From assembly GCA_900542625.1 (NCBI GenBank), contig UQOH01000029.1:1-24135 (forward strand): a DNA stretch of 24,135 nucleotides, read 5' to 3'. The notes below the pieces were generated by a model. The model was not told where the DNA came from. It did not search any database and saw nothing but the letters and a program-made list of their open reading frames with translations. This DNA comes from an uncultured Fusobacterium sp. GTDB lineage: Bacteria > Fusobacteriota > Fusobacteriia > Fusobacteriales > Fusobacteriaceae. The stretch's first letter is position 1, and each line of letters starts with the position of its first letter. This document shows positions 15,569 to 23,661 of this stretch, piece by piece. Both the position numbers and the translations under genes were made by a program.

Positions 15569-15642
15569 TATATATGTTAAAATCAAGATTTAAATTTTTA
15601 TAATCTGTTGGGATATTTTCATAGATATTTCTAGGCTTTTAT

Positions 15643-15683
15643 ACAAAATAAGAGTCCTTGGAAATCAAGGACTCTTATTTTGT
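15643..15683. terminator. perfect 18-bp hairpin, terminator-like
   Basis: Arms 15643-15660 and 15666-15683 are exactly complementary, with a 5-base loop. The stem is GC-richer near the loop, with A-rich outer left arm and T-rich outer right arm. It looks like a bidirectional intrinsic terminator, yet no clear gene ends at it on either side. Confidence 0.65.
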
Positions 15684-15760
15684 CAAAGATGTTTAACAGA
15701 AATGTAATACCTTTTTTTTCTAAAAAATTTACCATAATAAATTTAAATTATTTAGCTTAA

Positions 15761-15865
15761 AAAGAACTTACGAGAGCCTTTTTAAAAGCAGGGTATTTTT
15801 CTTGGACTTATAATCAAGAAGATAGACAAAGTGCTTTATACAGCCTTTTACGAGATGTCTTTTAA
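15761..15865 (+). pseudogene. probable stump of a decayed gene (34 codons)
   Basis: An uninterrupted 34-codon stretch between two stops reads like ordinary protein: KELTRAFLKAGYFSW near its start and a QEDRQSALYSLLRDVF tail. It has no start codon or ribosome binding site. It uses ACG, GCC and CGA, codons that the neighbouring genes mostly avoid, which suggests foreign origin. It looks like the C-terminal end of a lost gene whose front has been deleted. The family is not recognised. The opposite strand is open here too, so chance cannot be excluded. Confidence 0.3.
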
Positions 15866-15993
15866 TATTCAAATTATACTGTACATAAGGTTATATCATA
15901 TATATAAATAAAATAGCCTAAAAATAAAAAATAGCAATTAAATAGAAAAAAAGTTATAATTAGTAGGAAAGAAAAATATTCAGGGGTGTTGAA

Positions 15994-18024
15994 ATGGTAG
16001 GAAATATAGAAATTGAAATAGAAAAACTAAGAGAGGAACTGGAAAGGTACAACTATTATTATTACTCAAAAAATGAAAGTCTTGTTTCTGATGTAGAGTA
16101 CGACAGCCTTTTAAAAAGATTGGAAAAACTGGAAAAAGAATATCCTGAATTTTCAAGCAAGAACTCTCCAAGTGTTAATGTAGGTTCAAGTTTAAAAGAT
16201 ACAAAATTTGAAAAAATTGTACATAAAACTCCAATGCTGAGTTTATCAAACAGCTATAATATAGGAGAAATTGAAGATTTTACAAAAAGAGCAGGAAAAA
16301 TAATTGCACAAGAAAGCAGTTATGAAAATACAGTTGATTATGTTTTAGAAGTAAAACTTGACGGGCTTTCAATCAGTGTTTCTTATGAAAAAGGAAAACT
16401 TGTACAGGCAGTTACAAGAGGTGACGGAGTAATCGGTGAAGATGTTACAGAAAATGTAATGCAGATTGCATCAGTGCCTAAATTTTTAAAAGAAAATATA
16501 GATATAGAAGTAAGAGGGGAAATAGTTCTTCCTATAAGCAGATTTGAAGAGCTTAACAGAAAAAGACTGGAAGAGGGAGAAGAGATATTTGCAAACCCAA
16601 GAAATGCTGCAAGCGGAACTCTTAGACAGATAGATGCAGAGATAGTAAAAGAGAGAGGGCTTGACTGTTATTTCTATTTTATAGTGAACCCTGAAAAATA
16701 TAACTTAAAAACTCATAAAGAGGCACTTGAGTATATAGAAAAAATCGGGCTGAAAACAACAGGAATAGGGGAAGTTATAAACAGTATAGAACAGCTTGAT
16801 TCAAGAATAGAGTTTTGGAAAGACGAAAGAGAAAAACTTGATTATGAGACAGACGGACTTGTTATTAAAGTAAATACTCTTGAGCTTTGGGGTATTCTTG
16901 GAAACACAACAAAAAGTCCAAGATGGGCAATAGCATATAAGTTTCCTGCAAAACAGGTGTCAACAAAACTTCTTGATATTACATGGCAGGTTGGAAGAAC
17001 AGGAAAAGTAACTCCTGTTGCTGAGCTTGAAGAGGTTGAAGTATCAGGAAGCAGAGTAAAAAGAGCAAGCCTTCACAATTTTGATGAGATAGAAAGAAAA
17101 GATATCAGAATAGGTGACAGGGTAATTATAGAAAAAGCAGCAGAGATAATTCCTCAAGTTGTTAAATCTATAAAAGAAGTGAGAACAGGAGAAGAGGAAA
17201 TAGTAGTGCCTCCTGTGAACTGTCCTATATGTGATTCTGTTCTTGAAAAGGAAGAGGGACTTGTTGATTTAAAATGTAATAACAAACATTGTCCCGGAAA
17301 AATTCAGGGAAGAATAGAATATTTTGTTTCAAGAGATGCAATGAATATTGTAGGGCTTGGGATGAGAATAATTGAGAGATTTTTAGAACTTGGATTTATA
17401 AAAGATATAACAGATATATATAAATTGAAAAATTACAGACAGGATATAGCAGGACTTGAAAAAATGGGAGAAAAGAGTGTTGAAAATCTTTTAAATTCCA
17501 TTGAGGAAAGCAAAAAGAGAGACTATACAAAAACTCTTTATGCTTTAGGTATTCCTTATGTTGGAAAGTTTCTTGGAAATCTTCTTGCAGAGCAGAGCAG
17601 AAATATTGACGAGCTTATGAAAATGACAGAGGAAGAACTTCTTACAATCGACGGTGTAGGAGAGAAAGTTGCCAGATCTGTTTACAGCTTTTTCAGAGAA
17701 CCTGCAAATATAGAAATAATTCAAAAACTAAAAGATGAAGGTGTAAACTTTTCTTTATTACAAGAGTCTAAAGTTGAAAGAGATGTTTTTGAAGGAAAAA
17801 ATTTCCTTGTTACAGGTAAACTTGAAAAGTTTACAAGAAATGGAATAAAAGAGGAAATAGAGAAATTCGGAGGAAAAAATCTTTCAGCAGTAAGTAAAAA
17901 TCTTGATTTCCTTATAGTAGGAAAAGATGCAGGAAGCAAATTGAAAAAAGCTCAGGATATTGGAACAATAAAAATATTAACAGAGGAAGAATTTTTCCAG
18001 ATGATTAACGAAAAAAATGATTAA
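15994..18024 (+). CDS. ligA: NAD-dependent DNA ligase LigA
   Basis: A 676-residue LigA of standard length. The N-terminal Ia domain has a YYYY-rich helix and the VSDVEYDSLL segment that binds NMN. The adenylation domain has LEVKLDGLS with catalytic Lys121, and TRGDGVIGEDVT. The OB-fold has WQVGRTGKVTPVA. A four-cysteine zinc finger (Cys410, 413, 428, 433) follows, then helix-hairpin-helix repeats to about residue 575. The C-terminal BRCT domain begins near residue 595 (VFEGKNFLVTGKLEK). LigA seals nicks in DNA using NAD, joining Okazaki fragments and repair ends. The ATG has AGGGGTG ahead. A separate promoter seems to serve the next gene, secA. Confidence 0.98.
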   Translation: MVGNIEIEIEKLREELERYNYYYYSKNESLVSDVEYDSLLKRLEKLEKEYPEFSSKNSPSVNVGSSLKDTKFEKIVHKTPMLSLSNSYNIGEIEDFTKRAGKIIAQESSYENTVDYVLEVKLDGLSISVSYEKGKLVQAVTRGDGVIGEDVTENVMQIASVPKFLKENIDIEVRGEIVLPISRFEELNRKRLEEGEEIFANPRNAASGTLRQIDAEIVKERGLDCYFYFIVNPEKYNLKTHKEALEYIEKIGLKTTGIGEVINSIEQLDSRIEFWKDEREKLDYETDGLVIKVNTLELWGILGNTTKSPRWAIAYKFPAKQVSTKLLDITWQVGRTGKVTPVAELEEVEVSGSRVKRASLHNFDEIERKDIRIGDRVIIEKAAEIIPQVVKSIKEVRTGEEEIVVPPVNCPICDSVLEKEEGLVDLKCNNKHCPGKIQGRIEYFVSRDAMNIVGLGMRIIERFLELGFIKDITDIYKLKNYRQDIAGLEKMGEKSVENLLNSIEESKKRDYTKTLYALGIPYVGKFLGNLLAEQSRNIDELMKMTEEELLTIDGVGEKVARSVYSFFREPANIEIIQKLKDEGVNFSLLQESKVERDVFEGKNFLVTGKLEKFTRNGIKEEIEKFGGKNLSAVSKNLDFLIVGKDAGSKLKKAQDIGTIKILTEEEFFQMINEKND

Positions 18025-18038
18025 AAACGTGAGTTAAT

Positions 18039-18067
18039 TTGACTAAGAGCTTACTTTGTGATAGTAT
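18039..18067 (+). promoter_or_regulatory. promoter of secA
   Basis: TTGACT (18039-18044), a 17-base spacer ending TGA, then TAGTAT (18062-18067): an extended -10 form. It starts 15 bases after the ligA stop and lies 52 bases before the secA start. Confidence 0.6.
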
Positions 18068-18119
18068 TTAAAATGTAAAAATGTAATAAATAAATTAGTA
18101 CATAGAGAGGAACAAACAA

Positions 18120-20732
18120 ATGGGTCTATTAAAAGCAATATTTGGTACAAAAAATGACAGAGAAGTAAAAAGAATGAGAAAGACAGTTGCTAAAATCAAT
18201 GCTCTTGAACCTGAATATGAAAAATATTCAGATGAAGAACTTAGAGGAAAAACTGAAGAATTCAAGAAAAGACTTTCAGAAGGGCAGACTCTTGATGATA
18301 TTCTTGTAGAAGCTTTTGCAGTAGTAAGAGAGGGTTCTAAAAGAGTGTTGAGAATGCGTCACTATGATGTGCAGCTTATTGGAGGAATTGTACTTCACGA
18401 AGGTAAAATCACAGAGATGAAAACAGGGGAAGGAAAAACTCTTGTTGCTACAACAGCGATTTATCTTAATGCTCTTACAGGAAAAGGTGTCCACGTAATT
18501 ACAGTAAACGACTACCTTGCTCAAAGAGACAGAGAGCAGATGGGACAGCTTTATTCATTTTTAGGTTTAACATCAGGTGTAATAATAAACGGACTTGACA
18601 ATGAGGCAAGAAAAGCAGCTTATCAGGCAGATATCACTTATGGAACAAACTCAGAATTCGGGTTTGACTATTTAAGAGATAACATGGTAAGCAGATTAGA
18701 GGACAAAGTACAGAGAAAACTAAACTTCTGTATAGTTGACGAAGTGGACTCAATTTTAATTGACGAGGCAAGAACACCTCTTATTATTTCCGGAGCAGCT
18801 GAAAATACTGCAAAACTTTATCAGACATTCTTCCAAGTGGCAACAATGCTTGAAAGAAGCAGAGAGACAGAAAAAATAACAGATATCAGAAAGAAAAAAG
18901 AGATGAACTTCCCAGACGAAGTTTGGAAAGATTATGAAGTAGATGAAAAAGGGAAAAATGTTGTTCTTACAGAAAAAGGGGTTAAGAAAGTTGAACAGAT
19001 GTTAGGACTTGATAACCTTTATTCTTCAAGCCACATCGAACTTACTCACTATTTAATGCAGTCACTTAAAGCAAAAGAACTTTTTGTTAAAGATAAGGAT
19101 TATTTAGTAAGAGAAAATGAAGTAATCATAATAGACGAGTTTACAGGAAGAGCTCTTGAGGGAAGAAGATATTCTGATGGACTTCACCAGGCAATAGAGG
19201 CTAAAGAGGGAGTAAGAATTGCCGGAGAGAACCAGACTCTTGCATCTATAACTCTTCAAAACTATTTCAGAATGTATGAAAAATTATCAGGAATGACTGG
19301 TACTGCTGAAACAGAAGCAGCAGAATTTATGCACATTTATGGTCTTGAGGTTGTAATTATTCCTACAAACAAACCTGTTATCAGAAAAGACAACGGAGAT
19401 ATCATCTATAAGACTAAAGAGGAAAAAATAGATGCTATTGTTGATAAAATAAAAGAACTTCACGATAAAGGACAGCCTGTTCTTGTTGGAACAATCACAA
19501 TTCAAGGTTCAGAACTTTTATCAAACAGATTAAAAGAAATGAATATTCCTCACAATGTATTGAATGCAAAATTCCATGCTAAAGAGGCAGAAATTGTTGC
19601 ACAGGCAGGAAGATACAAAGCTGTTACTATTGCTACAAACATGGCAGGTAGAGGAACAGACATTATGCTTGGAGGAAATCCGGACTTCATGGCAAAAAGT
19701 GAAGTTTCTATGGAAGATGAAAACTACAAAGAGGTTTTAGACAAATATATTGCTCAGTGTGAAACAGAAAAAGAGAAAGTTAAGGCTCTTGGAGGATTAT
19801 TTATTCTTGGTACAGAAAGACACGAATCAAGAAGAATAGACAACCAGTTAAGAGGAAGATCAGGAAGACAGGGAGACCCCGGAGAATCACAATTCTATCT
19901 TTCACTTGAAGATGACTTAATGAAACTTTTCGGTTCAGACAGAGTAAAAACAGTAATGGAAAAACTTGGAATACCAAAAGGTGAACCTATTGCTCATAAA
20001 ATGATAAGCAAGGCAATAGAAAATGCTCAAAAGAAAGTTGAATCAAGAAACTTTGGAATCAGAAAATCTCTTCTTGAATTTGACGACGTTATGAACAAGC
20101 AGAGAGAAGCAATCTATGCAAGCAGAAATGAAGCACTTTCTAAAGCTGATTTAAAAGATACAATTACAGAAATGCTTAGAGGAACAATTCAGTCAGCTGT
20201 TATCGAAAGATTTGTTGGTGAATTTAAAGATGAATGGGATATCAAGGGAGTATCTGAATTCTTAAAAGAACACTATGGATATGAAATTGAAAATCTGGAT
20301 GAATACAAATCTTATGGTATAGAAGAATATGCGGAAAAATTATTTGAAGATGTAGAGGCAAAATATCAGGAAAAAGAACAGGAAGTTACTCCTGAGCTTA
20401 TGAGAGAAATAGAAAAATATGTTCTGTTTGAAGTGGTAGACAACAGATGGAGAGAGCACTTAAAAGCTCTTGATGGATTAAGAGAAGGAATTTATTTAAG
20501 ATCTTACGGACAAAAAGACCCTGTAATTGAGTACAAACTTCTTTCAGGAGAACTTTATGGAAGAATGCTTGAAACTATAAAAATGGAAACAACATCTTAT
20601 ATGTTTAAAGTAGTAGTTAAAACAAAAGAGCAGGTGGAAGAAGAAACTGCACTTGACGGAAGTGAAGAAAACCCAGAAGGACTATGTCCATGTGGAAGCG
20701 GAAGACCATATAATAAATGTTGTGGAAGATAA
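18120..20732 (+). CDS. secA: preprotein translocase ATPase SecA
   Basis: An 870-residue SecA, within the normal size range. Walker A is GEGKT at residues 103-107, preceded by EMKT. Walker B DEVD is at 207-210 with LIDEARTPLIISG following. The helicase-like second NBD includes TNMAGRGTDIMLGG and the QLRGRSGRQGDPGESQF block. A complete C-terminal zinc-binding tail is present: Cys856, Cys858, Cys867 and Cys868 in CPCGSGRPYNKCC. SecA is the cytoplasmic motor that pushes unfolded precursors through SecYEG and binds SecB or the membrane through this tail. The ATG has GAGAGG upstream. The next gene, a lipoprotein, starts 19 bases after the stop. Confidence 0.98.
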   Translation: MGLLKAIFGTKNDREVKRMRKTVAKINALEPEYEKYSDEELRGKTEEFKKRLSEGQTLDDILVEAFAVVREGSKRVLRMRHYDVQLIGGIVLHEGKITEMKTGEGKTLVATTAIYLNALTGKGVHVITVNDYLAQRDREQMGQLYSFLGLTSGVIINGLDNEARKAAYQADITYGTNSEFGFDYLRDNMVSRLEDKVQRKLNFCIVDEVDSILIDEARTPLIISGAAENTAKLYQTFFQVATMLERSRETEKITDIRKKKEMNFPDEVWKDYEVDEKGKNVVLTEKGVKKVEQMLGLDNLYSSSHIELTHYLMQSLKAKELFVKDKDYLVRENEVIIIDEFTGRALEGRRYSDGLHQAIEAKEGVRIAGENQTLASITLQNYFRMYEKLSGMTGTAETEAAEFMHIYGLEVVIIPTNKPVIRKDNGDIIYKTKEEKIDAIVDKIKELHDKGQPVLVGTITIQGSELLSNRLKEMNIPHNVLNAKFHAKEAEIVAQAGRYKAVTIATNMAGRGTDIMLGGNPDFMAKSEVSMEDENYKEVLDKYIAQCETEKEKVKALGGLFILGTERHESRRIDNQLRGRSGRQGDPGESQFYLSLEDDLMKLFGSDRVKTVMEKLGIPKGEPIAHKMISKAIENAQKKVESRNFGIRKSLLEFDDVMNKQREAIYASRNEALSKADLKDTITEMLRGTIQSAVIERFVGEFKDEWDIKGVSEFLKEHYGYEIENLDEYKSYGIEEYAEKLFEDVEAKYQEKEQEVTPELMREIEKYVLFEVVDNRWREHLKALDGLREGIYLRSYGQKDPVIEYKLLSGELYGRMLETIKMETTSYMFKVVVKTKEQVEEETALDGSEENPEGLCPCGSGRPYNKCCGR

Positions 20733-20751
20733 TCTTAGGAGGATTTTGATT

Positions 20752-21471
20752 ATGAAAAAATTATTAGCTGTAGGAGTATTATTATTAGCAACTGCTTGCA
20801 GTTCTGCAAAGGTTTCTGAAAAAAAGGAAATTACAGATGAACAAATGAAAAACTGGCCGGCAACAATATCAAGAACTATAATTGAAGAGTCACTTATTCC
20901 TGATTGGTATGGAAATGGAGATCCATTATATTACTTACAAAAAACAGGAAAAATGACTGAAAAAGATTATAATTTCTTAAAGACTCTTTCTACAAAAGAA
21001 GAGCTTACAAGTGAAGACAGAGATAAATTTAACTCACTTCTTGACGGATATGTTTCTGACATGGACAGAACTTTCTATCTTGATGATACTAACATAAAAA
21101 ATCCAAAAGGATTAGTTGACAAAATGGTTGCAGATGCACGTTTAAGAATGGCTAACCCTTCAAACCACATTCAGAATGTAGTTGCATCTCCTGAAGAGTG
21201 GGAAGAGATAGTTGCTTTCTCTCAAAAATCAGATTTAGATAAGAAAGATGTAAAGAGATTAAGAAAAATTCTTAATAAATTTATAAAGAGAACAGAGTTT
21301 TTCAATGCAAGAAGCTGGTATGGAGCAGAAGTATCAGACAGATTAATGGAGATTATAAACATTACTCAAAAAGGTGTTTTAACTAAACAAGAGAAAAACA
21401 ATGTAAATGCTAAGGCATTATATATAGCATATCCTACATATTTCTCTGAATTAGAGAACTGGGACAATTAG
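20752..21471 (+). CDS. lipoprotein of unknown function with internal three-fold repeat
   Basis: A 239-residue protein with a clear lipoprotein signal: MKKLLAVG, a hydrophobic core, and lipobox ATAC with Cys16 followed by Ser-Ser. The mature part is hydrophilic and mostly helical, without recognised enzyme motifs. Three similar blocks can be aligned by eye (about 73-101, 150-178, 198-226). Each is a helix of the form [L/I]xx[L/I/F]xxx[S/T]xK, then an acidic/Lys turn (LTSED, LDKKD, LTKQE) and a second helix. The start at 20752 has AGGAGG 10 bases ahead; the longer frame back into secA is rejected. It lies 19 bases after secA and before a terminator, so the two genes are transcribed together. 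I do not recognise a family. Confidence 0.8.
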   Translation: MKKLLAVGVLLLATACSSAKVSEKKEITDEQMKNWPATISRTIIEESLIPDWYGNGDPLYYLQKTGKMTEKDYNFLKTLSTKEELTSEDRDKFNSLLDGYVSDMDRTFYLDDTNIKNPKGLVDKMVADARLRMANPSNHIQNVVASPEEWEEIVAFSQKSDLDKKDVKRLRKILNKFIKRTEFFNARSWYGAEVSDRLMEIINITQKGVLTKQEKNNVNAKALYIAYPTYFSELENWDN

Positions 21472-21493
21472 TAGAAGATAGGTGATAAAAGAC

Positions 21494-21532
21494 CCCTGCT
21501 GGCGAAAATATTTTTCAATGCAGGGATTTTTT
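21494..21532 (+). terminator. terminator after the secA-lipoprotein unit
   Basis: CCCTGC (21494-21499) and GCAGGG (21520-21525) with an inner GAAAA/TTTTC stem, followed by six T. It starts 22 bases after the lipoprotein stop. Confidence 0.9.
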
Positions 21533-21550
21533 ATCTAAGAAAGATAAATT

Positions 21551-21703
21551 AAGAATAAAATTCTCGATTTTAAAAATATCTGCGTAATCTATGCAGCGAA
21601 ACAGAATACAGAAAATTTGACTGTCTGAACGAAGTGAGTTTCAAATTTTCATTCTGTGAGCAATATAGATAGCTGATATTTTTTCTTAGAGAATTTTATT
21701 CTT
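21551..21703. repeat. 153-bp palindromic MITE/REP-like element
   Basis: The two ends, 21551-21565 and 21689-21703, are perfect 15-bp inverted repeats. Inside, further complementary blocks follow in order: AAAATATC/GATATTTT, ATCTAT/ATAGAT, ACAGAAT/ATTCTGT and GAAAATTTGA/TCAAATTTTC. The centre is a 19-20 base loop around CTGAACGAAGTGAG. As RNA it would form one long interrupted stem. There is no ORF. The same outer repeat occurs in the hairpin at 2798-2844. It lies between a strong terminator and a PHP gene, where insertion would be harmless. Confidence 0.7.
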
Positions 21704-21743
21704 ATTTAACATTTTATAATTAACTTTAAGAAGGTGAAAAGTT

Positions 21744-22598
21744 ATGGACAGCAGGGTAACAGCAGATTTACATACGCATACAGTTAATTCTGACGGGACA
21801 TATACTGTGGAAGAACTTGTGAAAAAAGCAGCTGAAAAAGGTTTGAAAATACTGGCAATAACAGACCATGACACAGTAGACGGACTTCGTGATGAAGAAA
21901 AAATAAAAGAGTATGAAAAAAAGTATGGAATTGAGATTATAAAAGGAATAGAGATGTCCTGCAATCTTAATGGAAAAGATGTTCATATTCTTGGATATTT
22001 TCTAAATCTTGAAGATAAAAACTTTTTGAAAGAGCTTGACAGAATAGCTGAAATAAGAAACGAAAGAAATGAAAAAATAATAAAGAAACTGGCAGATTTA
22101 AATCTTCCTGTAACTATGGAGGAACTTAAAGAGATAGTACAGGGAAATGTTATAAGCAAGGCACATTTTGCAGAAATCATGCTGAAAAAAGGGTATGTAA
22201 GCTGTAAATCAGATGCTTTTAAAAACTATCTTGGAAAAACAGGAGCAGCTTTTGTGGAAAAAAGAGATTACAAACCTGCTGATGCAGTGGATATCCTTGT
22301 GAAGAACGGGGCTTTTGTTTCTCTTGCACACCCAAAGCTGATTACAGAAAATCTTCAGGAAGTTGAAAGAATTATAACTGATTTAATAAAGCACGGGCTT
22401 AGAGGGCTGGAAGTAAATTATTATAGTTTTTCCCAAAAAGACAAAGAGATTTACAGAAAACTGGCAGAAAAATATAATCTTATAATAACAGGAGGTTCAG
22501 ATTTTCATGGAGGAAACAGAGTGGAAGTTTCTCTTGGGGAAACAGGATTAAGCTGTGAAGAATATGAGAATTTGAAAAAAAGTTTGAAAAATATATAA
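21744..22598 (+). CDS. PHP-domain phosphoesterase (YciV/TrpH-like)
   Basis: A 284-residue PHP-fold metal hydrolase. The metal-binding motifs are present: ADLHTHTVNSDGT (His10, His12), LAITDHDTVDG, KGIEMS (Glu), a His in AHFAE, SLAHPKL and the closing GGSDFHGG. This pattern and length match the YciV (RNase AM)/TrpH group, which removes phosphate from 3',5'-nucleoside bisphosphates or trims RNA 5' ends. Those activities are known for E. coli and related proteins and only inferred here. It is cytoplasmic. AAGGTG lies 9 bases before the ATG. hldD follows after 51 bases, so they may share a transcript. Confidence 0.9.
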   Translation: MDSRVTADLHTHTVNSDGTYTVEELVKKAAEKGLKILAITDHDTVDGLRDEEKIKEYEKKYGIEIIKGIEMSCNLNGKDVHILGYFLNLEDKNFLKELDRIAEIRNERNEKIIKKLADLNLPVTMEELKEIVQGNVISKAHFAEIMLKKGYVSCKSDAFKNYLGKTGAAFVEKRDYKPADAVDILVKNGAFVSLAHPKLITENLQEVERIITDLIKHGLRGLEVNYYSFSQKDKEIYRKLAEKYNLIITGGSDFHGGNRVEVSLGETGLSCEEYENLKKSLKNI

Positions 22599-22649
22599 AA
22601 AACAGATAAAATTTAAGTATATACATTTAAAAAAGTATGGAGGTAAAAA

Positions 22650-23648
22650 ATGATAATCGTAACTGGTGCAGCTGGATTTATCGGAAGTGCATTTATATGG
22701 AAACTTAACGAAATGGGAATAAAAGATATTTTGGCAGTAGACAAAATGAGAACAGAAGATAAATGGCTGAATTTAAGAAAAAGAGAATATGCAGACTGGG
22801 TAGACAGAGATAATCTTTTTGACTGGCTTGCAGTTCCTGAAAACGCAGCTAAAATAACAGGTGTGGCTCACTTTGGTGCTTGTTCTGCAACAACAGAAAA
22901 AGACGGAGATTTTTTAATGAGCAATAACTATGGATATACAAAAAAATTATGGCAGTTCTGTGCAAAACAGCAGATAAACTTTGTTAACGCATCATCAGCA
23001 GCTACTTATGGTGCAGGAGAACAAGGATATGATGACGACATATCTGTTGAGGCTTATCAAAAACTTCTTCCATTAAACAAATATGGATATTCTAAAAAAA
23101 TATTTGATGACTGGTCTTTCAAACAGACAGAAACTCCAAAGCAATGGGTAAGCTGTAAATTCTTTAACGTTTATGGTCCTCAAGAGTACCACAAAGGAAG
23201 AATGGCATCTATGGTTTTCCATACATTCAACCAATATAAAGCAAATGGAGGAGTAAATCTTTTCAAATCTCACAAAGAGGGATATGCTGACGGTGAGCAG
23301 TTAAGAGATTTCGTATATATTAAAGACGTTGTTGATCTGTTATATTATTTCTTAACAGAAAAAGTTGAATCTGGTGTATACAACGTTGGAACAGGAAAAG
23401 CAAGAAGCTTTAAAGACTTATCAATGGCAACAATGAGAGCTGCATCAGGAAATGAAAACTTAAAAGAGGAAGATGTGGTTACATTTGTTCCTATGCCTGA
23501 AGATTTAAGAGGAAAGTATCAATACTTTACAGAGGCTAAAATGGAAAAAGTAAAAAGAGCAGGATATACTAAAAAATTCCATACATTAGAAGAGGGAGTT
23601 TATGACTATGTTGTAAACTATCTTGCTAAAGAGGACCCATATTTATAG
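22650..23648 (+). CDS. hldD: ADP-L-glycero-D-manno-heptose 6-epimerase HldD
   Basis: A 332-residue extended short-chain dehydrogenase/reductase. The NAD(P) loop GAAGFIG is at residues 6-12. HldD-specific features are ILAVDKMRTEDKW with GACSATTE (about 76-83), the catalytic YxxxK at Tyr145/Lys149 and FFNVYGPQEYHKGRMAS. The enzyme inverts C6 of ADP-D-glycero-D-manno-heptose to give the L,D-heptose of the LPS inner core. Its presence shows a heptose-containing lipopolysaccharide and therefore an outer membrane. The ATG has GGAGG upstream. Its TAG stop is the first part of the AGGAGG ahead of uppP, so the two genes are translationally coupled. Confidence 0.96.
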   Translation: MIIVTGAAGFIGSAFIWKLNEMGIKDILAVDKMRTEDKWLNLRKREYADWVDRDNLFDWLAVPENAAKITGVAHFGACSATTEKDGDFLMSNNYGYTKKLWQFCAKQQINFVNASSAATYGAGEQGYDDDISVEAYQKLLPLNKYGYSKKIFDDWSFKQTETPKQWVSCKFFNVYGPQEYHKGRMASMVFHTFNQYKANGGVNLFKSHKEGYADGEQLRDFVYIKDVVDLLYYFLTEKVESGVYNVGTGKARSFKDLSMATMRAASGNENLKEEDVVTFVPMPEDLRGKYQYFTEAKMEKVKRAGYTKKFHTLEEGVYDYVVNYLAKEDPYL

Positions 23649-23661
23649 GAGGAAAAAATAA

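Larger units (their letters stand above)
15196..15993. other. AT-rich gene-poor stretch between the glycerate operon and ligA
   Basis: About 800 bases with no convincing gene. From 15200 to 15400 it is almost pure A/T with several TATAAT-like sites. Further on are a doubtful 48-codon frame, a perfect 18-bp hairpin and a short open stretch that reads like the stump of a decayed gene. Just before ligA a TATAAT (15955-15960) without a clear -35 may belong to the ligA promoter. Confidence 0.6.

Noticed and set aside
20653..20751. Longer start for the lipoprotein, inside secA
   Set aside because: It would overlap the SecA zinc tail and place 33 residues ahead of an obvious lipoprotein signal peptide.
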